Below, one piece after another: positions 10,301 to 14,229 of a DNA stretch of 14,229 nucleotides (position 1 is the first letter of the stretch; each line of letters starts with the position of its first letter). Origin of the DNA: Phoronis ovalis. Taxonomy: Eukaryota; Phoronida; Phoronidae. The position numbers and the translations under genes are program-made. The stretch is from assembly GCA_028565635.1 (NCBI GenBank), contig JAOXYB010033518.1, positions 1-14,229 of the forward strand, given 5' to 3'. The notes beneath the pieces are model-generated. The model did not search any database, was not told the DNA's origin, and saw only the letters and a list, made by a program, of their open reading frames with translations.

Positions 10301-13300
10301 CTTAAAATATCATCTTCGGGTGGAGGTTGACAACGGAGGGGTGTGCAATTGGGATAATGATTGATTAATATTTGAGCTACTTGGGTGTTTGCTAATATCA
10401 TCCATTCTTCAATTAGTGTGCGGGCCTGTGGAGCATCTTTGTCTTGCCTCAATAACACGTTTTTTCCTAATCGCCTTTGTCTAATTACTAATGCCAAATC
10501 ATACATAATCTTTAGTTGTGACGTTACTTCAGCACAAACAGCAGTAGTTTTGTCTCTTTTTAAAACTTTTTCTACTTCAACATACGAAAGCCGCAAACTG
10601 GACCTTATGATAGAGCGTTTTATTTGGACTCTAAGAACTTCCCCAGTGGTGTTCATTTCTACGAGAAGAGACAAAGCCAGTCTGTCTTCACCTGGTATAA
10701 GACTGCATAAATCATTGCTTAGTCGGGGAGGTAACATATTAATAGGGTCTTCATTGGGAGGGTAAAATGAAGTTCCTCGTTGGTATGCCTCCTCATCTAA
10801 AGGTGTTTTGGTTGCGACGAAGAAGGATACATCTGCAATGTGTATCCCAATCAAGTAATTCTGGTCAAATAATTTTTCTATGCTAAGAGCATCGTCAAGA
10901 TCCTTAGATTTATCATCGTCAATAGTAAATATACATTTCTGCCTTAAGTCTTCTCTGCCTTTACAAGCTGCTGGTGGTAACCGAAATCCTGTGTAATACA
11001 GCTCGTCTATCTGTGATTTTGTTTCTTTTTTATACTTGGAGCGTACGGCATGTTCTATTTTGAGAATCTCTGCACCAACTTTTTTTTCATCAAAATCCCC
11101 TTTACTACGATCTAATACTTTTATTGCTATACCCAAGGGGTATGTGAACTCTTTCTCCCATTTCAAGTAGCGCACGTAAAACAATTTACTGCTTTCATTA
11201 TACTGTATTGGTTCGTAATGCGAAAAGATAATACTCTTGTCTACCGTGAATCCGTATATACAAACTTTCCCCTTTTTAACTCTATCCTTTGTAGCTAATG
11301 TGTTGAGTTTTGGATTGGCGGGATTTATCGGAATCATAAGCCCGGGAACATCTGGATCTGTGTAACATACAAACACGCGATATCTTGGATCTTTAGCGTG
11401 TTTTAAAACCCCAATAACATTTCCTTGAGCATTTTGAGACTTGTTCATCTCTTCAGTGTTCAAAATTTCTACAATAACTTCATCGTTATCGAATGAGTGT
11501 CCAGCGCGAGTTCTGCTGCTTATATTAATTTTCGTTACAATTGATGATTTGTCGATTACAGTGGCGTGTATATTATTAGACGACACGATGTGAATTTTGC
11601 ATTTCTTGTAACGGCTAGGTTCCCGTTCCACAAATGCTAGGAGTCGTTTTGTTGACTTATATTCGTGTGAGAATTCTTCATCATTTCCTCCATCATCATC
11701 TGAATCAAATTCTTTGTCATCATAATCAGCTCCGAAGAGTAGTTTTCTTTTTTTACTATATTCTTCACAATTTGGTTCATACGACATAACAGCTAAACCA
11801 TCCACTTCCTTCAGACAAATGCATTCTTCACGTACCTTAAGTATCTCATTTGTACTTGTGGCATTGTTGATTTGCCAAACGGGCTTCAACTCTTTTGCTG
11901 CCAGCTGTTTCAAAATTTCATCTGCTGACAGTCGAATTTCATCGTAGTCTGACATTTCCATATTCACATTCACAGGACTTTTACGCATCATAAGTTGTTG
12001 GTGTTCTTCTGTGTACTTGTATACATTAGCTTTAATAACGCTGTATGTTTCTAATTTTGGATAAATAGACTTCAAGTTGTTGCAGTGAGATATAAAGTTT
12101 TGCCAAATCATCTTGCATTCACCGATGGCACACAATGCTACAGGATCTCCGACTACAGCTATCATATGCTTTGCACGTGTAAATGCAGTGTTTAACAGTT
12201 TCTGGTCCGAAAAGAAACCTAAATTTTCTAGTTGTCCATCATAATCATCGGTAAGCAAATGTCGAGTTCGAACTGTAGTTATGATAAGCGCTTTAAATTC
12301 TTTTCCTAAAAATAAATAATGTAGAAATGATTGAAATACGTGAAAATAGGTTTCTAATTGCGGTGCTCAGCTAAACTAGGACATCCCGTCCTCAAAAAGT
12401 TATGACAGACCACACATACAGAGTTTACAGGTTGTTTAATACATAAAAACAATTAATGAATTTAAAAATAAATGATACCTTGGACATTCATCATTGAATC
12501 AACTGTAACTGCTCCAAGTTCACGCACTCCCATCTGCACGCTGCGCCTGCGAAGTTCACCCCGAATTCCTGCAACCTACAAATACATTAACCTAACATTT
12601 AGGATTATTGTGTGAGTTGCTTCAATTTCAATAGTCCCATACGGTGTTAACCTTTACGGATTAGTCCACTTAAATTATACATATTTGATGTAGTAAACTA
12701 CTCGTACCTTTTACGAAATGTTATCGCAAAACAGCTACCAACAGTATAAACAATGATTCATCTTGCTTACATCATCAAATATCAGTGCCCAATTTAACCT
12801 TGCTATTTTAAACGAGTCTGAGCCAGAAATGGAACACATTCATGTGTTTTAATCAACATAATTTCTACAGATGTGTGAGTTGTTTGAAGCTAACATATGA
12901 AAAAAGAGAAACATCTATACATATTAATATTAGGTAACCACTAGCAAGATGTAATGACCTGATCGTAGTACGCAGCAATGACTCCAATTTCTTTTGGTTG
13001 TTTTTCACCCCATTCAGCAGACCAGTGATCTAGAAGTTCTTGGACTCTATAACAAACTTCGCTGATTTCTGCCGTGTTGTAATAGTTAGTACTGCCCTGC
13101 CTTTGTTTTTCGCGTCCATACGCAATGTAAAGGTACATACTAGGTGTATCTGTGGTATTTGTATTGTTATTACCAGCAGGTATGAGTGCAGTAGGGCCAC
13201 CATAAAATACTGTCGAAATAAATTGTAGTATTTCTGATCGTGTCCGGTAGTTGTATTTAAGTAATATTTTAGGACTTGATTCAGTTCTTGGTTGCCATCT

Positions 13301-14229
13301 ATCATAATAGTGAAAAAGCCTTTCCAGAAAAGATAGTTCGAACTTCTTTCGTCTTGCTAAAGAACTGTATACAACTGGTCCAGATTGTTTATGGTCTCCT
13401 GCCAATACGATACAAGTGTGCTTTCCTGCTAATGAAAGTGGCATTATGGATTCACATTCTAATTCTTGTGCCCCCTCATCTATAAATACATGGCTAAACT
13501 GACCCTTGAGACCGAGACGTGACAACGTTAACGATGTGGTTAAAGTTGCTACTATTATTGTACTGTCTGATAATTCTTCTTTCGTTGGCAAGCGAAAATT
13601 TTGACCATCTTTACTTAATAAGCAGTACTGTAAAACTTCTTGTGATACAGTCTTTTTGAGACGTTTAGTGAAATATACCCGCAGTACTTTTATGCCTGGA
13701 CATTTTTTACTAAATTCGTCCAAATGTCTTGAGATGTAAATATCTGCGGCACTACAAATGAAGGAAATTAACTGTTAATTCAATATCTGCGCCGTGCATG
13801 GTGGCGATATTGCACAGACTGCTAAGGCCAGACTAAAAGGAAACTTTGTTTACTGGCGCGACCTCTTCAAGATTTGGCGTTTTCTATTTTTAAAAAATAG
13901 AACTTGCTTAAGTAGCGCGACCGGCTCAAAAAAAATGTTTGCTGATTTTTTCAATTTTATTTTTTATATTTTTTCCATTAAAACTAAAAAGGCCAGACCG
14001 ACTTGGTATTAATAATTCAAGTAATTGTAAGAATTCGGATCCGAAGAAATTATATTTTTTATACAAACGATATTGCAATATAGTGACATTACCTAAAGAA
14101 ACAGTTACTTTATGTTAGCATATAGAGAAAAATGAGATTACATATTATGTAACGCAATTTTAATCATCTTTACCTGTTAGAATGCGCACAAATAAGAATT
14201 CTTATGTTTGATAGTTTTTGATCAATTGC
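1208..14229 (-). CDS. HELZ2-like: HELZ2-like helicase / RNB exoribonuclease / helicase, 13 exons, 5' partial
   Basis: This is one spliced gene read right to left. Exons: 14229-14174, 13751-12959, 12575-12479, 12305-8672, 8125-8040, 7892-7620, 7158-7027, 6644-6346, 4687-4478, 3644-3414, 2728-2581, 2328-2161, 1314-1208. All introns are GT..AG with phases 2,0,1,2,1,1,1,0,0,0,1,1. The join is open for 2,077 codons and ends in TGA at 1210-1208. Residues below count from the first codon in the window. Order: helicase 1 (1-~400; DEGAQ 110-114), acidic linker (~507-527), cold-shock-like region (~591-653), RNB (~770-1170), post-RNB region (~1170-1530), helicase 2 (~1570-2050; GPPGTGKT 1600-1607, DECG 1794). 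This architecture is specific to HELZ2; HELZ, UPF1 and ZNFX1 have no RNB between two helicases. The missing 5' end should hold Walker A of helicase 1 and the N-terminal zinc fingers. Role by family: RNA helicase plus 3'-5' exoribonuclease. Exon borders are inferred by eye, without transcript data. Confidence 0.93.
1315..2160 (-). other. Intron 12 (846 bp)
   Basis: Phase 1 intron, donor GTAAAG at 2160 and acceptor TTACAG at 1315. It is AT-rich, and two short minus ORFs (1658-1846, 1767-1973) lack family motifs. The fragment at ~1690-1800 is less AT-rich than the rest and may be an old repeat, but I cannot pair it with another copy in the window. Confidence 0.75.
2161..2328 (-). CDS. HELZ2-like: Exon l: helicase 2 motifs V-VI
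   Basis: The acceptor is CGTTTACAG (2330-2329) and the donor is TTTTAG|GTAAAGC (2160). It encodes GSEWDYVVLSTARS (motif V completion), a linker, and YHQINVAITRAKKGLIIL (motif VI). AITRAK holds the arginine finger. The match to UPF1-family 'RLNVALTRARxGxIIxG' is clear. The last base joins GG of the final exon to restore Gly. Confidence 0.94.
2581..2728 (-). CDS. HELZ2-like: Exon k: helicase 2 motif IVa and first half of motif V
   Basis: The exon is too short for the usual ORF cutoff. The acceptor is TATTTTTAG (2730-2729) and the donor is G|GTATGTC (2580). It encodes VRIAVHLIQNLKVKETNIAI, then LSQYSAQCVAIKKEI and VSTVVSAQ plus the first base of Gly. NIAILSQYSAQ corresponds to the 'IGIITPYxxQ' strand of UPF1. 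VSAQ joins GSEWDYVVLSTARS of the next exon to complete motif V. Confidence 0.92.
2729..3413 (-). other. Intron 10 (685 bp), mostly a foldback element
   Basis: Phase 0 intron between exons j and k, with donor GTAAGT and acceptor TTTTTAG. Nearly all of it (2770-3352) is the hairpin element described separately, leaving only about 40-60 bp of ordinary intron on each side. Confidence 0.85.
2770..3352. mobile_element. Foldback (hairpin) MITE-like element, 583 bp
   Basis: Two 280-bp arms (2770-3049 and 3073-3352) are reverse complements along their whole length, about 80% alike by eye, with a 23-bp loop. Matching blocks include GGTAACGCGTGGTCACGG against its right-arm partner, GCGGCCATTTTTT, CTCTTGCTTTGATGCAAA, and CCTTCAAAACGCATTC. 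It has no coding capacity for a transposase; the overlapping short ORFs on both strands are products of the palindrome. No clean target duplication is visible. It is likely a non-autonomous DNA transposon, family unknown. Confidence 0.85.
3414..3644 (-). CDS. HELZ2-like: Exon j: helicase 2 between motifs IV and V
   Basis: The acceptor is TTTGTTCCAG (3646-3645) and the donor is GCA|GTAAGT (3413). The 77 codons start HKAIAAFPSRYFYDDRL, the continuation of QYRM that is diagnostic for UPF1/HELZ-type helicases. Next come a WPPKKTGNHKPVAFCHVEGT segment and EQSKSNLEEVNHA, the usual 'SxxNxxEA' region before motif IVa. Phase 0 at both ends. The intron upstream holds a 386-bp repeat element and the one downstream a foldback element. 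Confidence 0.94.
3819..4220. mobile_element. Non-autonomous DNA element with short inverted ends and 8-bp target duplication
   Basis: The element occupies 3827-4212. Its left end is CCCGGGGGTACTCA, and the right end read in reverse is CCCGGGGGGTACTCA. It is flanked by a perfect direct repeat TTTCAGAA at 3819-3826 and 4213-4220. An 8-bp duplication of pattern nTnnnnAn is the usual hAT-type footprint, though the C-rich ends are not a standard hAT start, so the superfamily is open. The interior has no transposase and is built of degenerate tandem repeats. The 3930-4154 minus ORF comes from those repeats and is not a gene. Confidence 0.82.
4031..4145. repeat. Tandem repeat, 30-bp period
   Basis: Copies of AAAATTTGGATTGCTACCCT begin at about 4059, 4089 and 4119, exactly 30 bp apart, with a diverged copy from ~4031. 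Looser copies of GGATTGCTACC extend back to ~3910. All lie inside the 386-bp inverted-end element, so the array is part of that element. Confidence 0.8.
4478..4687 (-). CDS. HELZ2-like: Exon i: helicase 2 motifs II, III and IV
   Basis: The acceptor is TTTACTCCAG (4689-4688) and the donor is ATG|GTACGT (4477). The 70 codons carry VIIDECGMCTEPEAMIP (Walker B, Asp 1794-Glu 1795), VILIGDHQQLAPIV (motif III, 1820-1827) and MLTKQYRM (motif IV). QYRM then continues as HKAIAAFPS in the next exon, the classic UPF1-type string. DECGMCTEPE is closer to HELZ2 helicase 2 than to UPF1 (DEST/DEAA). The ATPase residues are intact. Confidence 0.95.
4741..4802. repeat. Solo terminal-repeat fragment
   Basis: The 62 bp starting CTGAATAAATCTACTCGTTA resemble the adjacent left terminal repeat (4803-4869, TTGAATAAATCCATCCGTTA) at roughly three-quarters identity, in the same orientation. 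Both contain the CCTTCT..AAC..AACGTCTGG core. It looks like a leftover end from another copy or a tandem duplication of the terminus. Confidence 0.7.
4803..5716. mobile_element. Head-to-head pair of MITE-like units forming a ~914-bp palindrome
   Basis: The left unit 4803-5247 and the right unit 5264-5716 are reverse complements over ~445 bp, with a 16-bp spacer (GTTCCGTACCTTCTCA) that is itself a piece of the terminal repeat. Paired blocks include CAACTAACGTCTGGGCTTA, TTTTCGAGATAATAAACAAA, and CACCAATCAAA against TTTGATTGGTGT. The outer ends match: TGAATAAATCCAT and ATGGATGAATTTATTCA. No transposase ORF is seen. Either one unit inserted into the end of another, or the fused palindrome moves as one foldback element. 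Confidence 0.83.
5717..6150. mobile_element. Third copy of the same MITE-like unit, left end truncated
   Basis: It runs in the same orientation as the 4803-5247 unit: GGCTTAACTCATAGCC, CTGAATAGGTATCGCC, CGCTTAGTCCACTG, GCAATTTGATTAGTGTCAAG and GAGATAATAAACAAAAATTG all align in order. Its right terminal repeat is complete (TTGAGAAGGTATGGAACACT to ATATTCAGAC), showing what is cut off at the palindrome junction. The outer ~50 bp of its left terminal repeat are missing, where it abuts the previous unit. Confidence 0.8.
6346..6644 (-). CDS. HELZ2-like: Exon h: helicase 2 insert and motif Ic
   Basis: The acceptor is CATTTTACAG (6646-6645) and the donor is CAG|GTACGT (6345). There are 99 codons after completing Asp. 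A charged helical stretch (residues ~1692-1765: LHRLIRARGATYAKEI, then Lys/Glu/Asp-rich) precedes ADIILCTCSTSGSKS, the motif Ib/Ic strand that detects nucleic acid in UPF1-like proteins. The exon ends NIQQ, which runs directly into VIIDECG of the next exon. The low-identity middle part looks like the family's variable 1C-type insertion. Confidence 0.92.
6645..7026 (-). other. Intron 7 (382 bp)
   Basis: Phase 1 intron with donor GTAAGA at 7026 and acceptor TTTTACAG. AT-rich; I see no element, RNA gene or second exon in it. Confidence 0.8.
7027..7158 (-). CDS. HELZ2-like: Exon g: helicase 2, after motif Ia
   Basis: The exon is too short for a simple ORF search. The acceptor is TTTTTTCACAG (7160-7159) and the donor is G|GTAAGA (7026). 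It encodes YLKQLGSACPRLVRIYPYVI, then ERKDFPLPTDIVPPKRRKSA and VDF, plus the first base of Asp. Phase 1 at both ends matches the flanking exons. In UPF1-like helicases this position holds the start of domain 1B/1C, where LVRIY is typical (lethal-type 'RxG/RIY' strand). KRRK is a small basic cluster. Confidence 0.9.
7159..7619 (-). other. Intron 6 (461 bp) with AT microsatellite
   Basis: Phase 1 intron with donor GTATGTT and acceptor CACAG. A short alternating AT run lies at about 7177-7196, near the acceptor side. Nothing else is recognised. Confidence 0.8.
7177..7196. repeat. AT dinucleotide microsatellite
   Basis: About nine to ten AT units run at this position inside intron 6, roughly 20 bp from the polypyrimidine tract of exon g. 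Confidence 0.85.
7620..7892 (-). CDS. HELZ2-like: Exon f: helicase 2 Q-motif, Walker A and motif Ia
   Basis: The acceptor is TTCTGTAG (7894-7893) and the donor is G|GTATGTT (7619). The 90 codons contain VPGLKIPNDKQKKAV (Q-motif, Gln 1583, adenine recognition), CLIQGPPGTGKTVTG (Walker A, residues 1600-1607) and MYCGPSNKSVDVVAG (motif Ia). All key residues of a UPF1-like SF1 ATPase are present, so helicase 2 should bind ATP. A TAG|AAAATATT acceptor 12 bases inside the exon is possible, but it would break the phase. Confidence 0.94.
8040..8125 (-). CDS. HELZ2-like: Exon e: 86-bp linker into helicase 2
   Basis: The acceptor is TTGTAG (8127-8126) and the donor is G|GTAACA (8039). After completing Arg (AG|A) it encodes RNEEAVKSLPTSSSLAKCIA and then LGRSPEPL plus the first base of Asp. 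Phases 2 and 1 match the neighbours exactly. The segment has no catalytic motif and sits just before the Q-motif of helicase 2. It is short, so the call rests on the frame and the splice sites. Confidence 0.85.
8126..8671 (-). other. Intron 4 (546 bp)
   Basis: Phase 2 intron after the large exon, with a strong donor GTGAGT. Short ORFs on both strands (8159-8347 plus, 8215-8457 minus) have no family features. No repeat seen. Confidence 0.8.
8672..12305 (-). CDS. HELZ2-like: Exon d (3.6 kb): helicase 1 motifs V-VI, linker, cold-shock-like region, RNB exoribonuclease
   Basis: This is a single open exon of 1,210 codons. It opens with GKEFKALIITTVRTR (motif V) and LLNTAFTRAKHMIAVVGDP (motif VI, arginine finger). 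A D/E-rich stretch follows at residues ~507-527, then a beta-rich cold-shock-like segment (~591-653). The RNB domain starts near 770 with FTIDDDKSKDLDDA. Its aspartates 778, 784, 786 and 787 match the four metal-binding Asp of RNase II, and the C-terminal signature THFTSPIRRYVDLIVHR is at ~1106-1122. An insert holds CNCKYECKC (1011-1019). The region after RNB is S1-domain-like in position only; I see no clear S1 motif. The acceptor is TTTTTAG at 12307-12306 and the donor AG|GTGAGT at 8671. By family, RNB degrades RNA 3'-5' to short products using Mg2+. Confidence 0.96.
12479..12575 (-). CDS. HELZ2-like: Exon c: short linker exon before helicase 1 motif V
   Basis: The acceptor is TTTGTAG (12577-12576) and the donor is G|GTATCA (12478). 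The 97 bases encode VAGIRGELRRRSVQMGVREL and then GAVTVDSMMNVQ plus the first base of Gly. The tail joins GKEF of the large exon to give NVQGKEF, the VDxxQGxE-type motif V of UPF1-like helicases. It lies between closely spaced introns of 383 and 173 bp. The exon was recognised by frame and by motif completion. Confidence 0.9.
12576..12958 (-). other. Intron 2 (383 bp)
   Basis: Phase 0 intron between YYDQ and VAGIRGEL. The donor GTCATT is weak, while the acceptor TTTGTAG is normal. If retained, the reading frame stops after VITSC. No repeat is seen inside. Confidence 0.75.
12959..13751 (-). CDS. HELZ2-like: Exon b: helicase 1 core, motifs II, III, IV
   Basis: The acceptor is TTTGTAG at 13753-13752, followed by T GCC GCA GAT (SAAD). 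The 264 codons contain IIVATLTTSLTLSRL (motif Ic region), HVFIDEGAQE (motif II, Walker B, residues 110-114), LAGDHKQSGPVV (motif III, 137-144) and LKYNYRTRSEILQF (motif IV, ~185). It closes with IGVIAAYYDQ, which precedes motif V. The best donor is CAG|GTCATT at 12958, a weak site. It is chosen because it alone lets YYDQ join VAGIRGEL of the next exon in phase 0. Reading on instead gives VITSC and a stop within a few codons. No ATG or promoter is needed here; this is an internal exon. Confidence 0.92.
13752..14173 (-). other. Intron 1 (422 bp) with repeat-like middle
   Basis: Phase 2 intron with donor GTAAAGAT and acceptor TTTGTAG. Its middle part (about 13794-14010) is richer in GC islands and direct repeats than the other plain introns; see the separate repeat entry. 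Confidence 0.8.
13824..13998. repeat. Possible old inserted repeat bounded by AAGGCCAGAC
   Basis: The 10-bp direct repeat AAGGCCAGAC occurs at 13824-13833 and 13989-13998. Between them lie two copies of GCGCGACC (13856-13863, 13915-13922), a small palindrome of 10-bp arms TTCTATTTTT (13882-13902), and an A/T-rich tail. This could be a short inserted element with target duplications, or simply a diverged repeat fragment. No family is recognised. Confidence 0.4.
14174..14229 (-). CDS. HELZ2-like: Exon a (partial): helicase 1 motif Ia
   Basis: The minus strand reads AIDQKLSNIRILICAHSN and then AG before the donor GTAAAGAT at 14173. Joined to the next exon it gives ICAHSNSAADIYI, the motif Ia region after Walker A in HELZ2/UPF1-like helicases, where SNSAAD is typical. 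The exon runs off the window, so its 5' border and the Walker A motif are not seen. The intron is phase 2 (AG|T, Ser). It is too short to stand alone; the support comes from the exact frame and the motif made by the join. Confidence 0.85.

Noticed and set aside
10385-10765. Plus-strand ORF of 126 codons opposite the RNB exon
   Set aside because: It is the antisense shadow of a long conserved coding exon and has no recognisable motif.
12941-13723. Taking the exon ORFs as separate proteins starting at TTG/ATG
   Set aside because: The apparent starts are internal codons (Leu in HLDEF, Leu in RHLLTDD); the reading frame continues upstream to good splice acceptors.
1208-14229. Possibility that the HELZ2-like locus is a pseudogene or several separate genes
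   Set aside because: No stop or frameshift interrupts any exon, all 12 junctions keep phase, and motifs are completed across junctions, which decayed or separate genes would not show.

Overview
The window is metazoan genomic DNA. It is AT-rich, has no operon structure, and holds one long gene on the minus strand that is cut by spliceosomal introns with GT..AG borders. Two of the introns carry repeated palindromic elements of the kind common in invertebrate genomes. The gene family and intron style fit an invertebrate such as a mollusc, cnidarian or sponge, but nothing here fixes the taxon. The gene is a HELZ2-like protein (helicase with zinc finger domain 2): a UPF1-like SF1 helicase, an RNase II/R-type (RNB) exoribonuclease, and a second UPF1-like helicase in one chain. 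By reading splice sites I joined 13 exons (14229 down to 1208). All 12 junctions keep frame and restore family motifs, giving 2,077 codons plus a stop. The true 3' end of the coding region is present. The 5' part lies beyond position 14229: the N-terminal region, expected zinc fingers, and the Walker A motif of helicase 1. Layout from high to low coordinates, in gene direction: 14229-12479 is helicase 1 core (motifs Ia, II, III, IV). One 3.6 kb exon, 12305-8672, carries helicase 1 motifs V-VI, an acidic linker, a cold-shock-like region, the whole RNB domain and a post-RNB region. Nine short exons, 8125-1208, carry helicase 2 (motif I GPPGTGKT through motif VI) and the C-terminal tail. The 3' UTR and AT-rich intergenic DNA follow below 1208. 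Introns: three hold recognisable elements. These are a 583-bp hairpin foldback element (2770-3352), a 386-bp element with short inverted ends, an 8-bp target duplication and internal 30-bp tandem repeats (3827-4212), and a 914-bp head-to-head palindrome followed by a third copy of the same unit (4803-6150). The intron at 13752-14173 has weaker repeat signs. The other introns show no structure beyond AT-richness and a short AT microsatellite. By family analogy, the protein would unwind and degrade RNA 3'-to-5'; vertebrate HELZ2 is interferon-induced and nuclear-receptor linked. The RNB aspartates and helicase 2 motifs are intact here, so the gene looks functional and not decayed.
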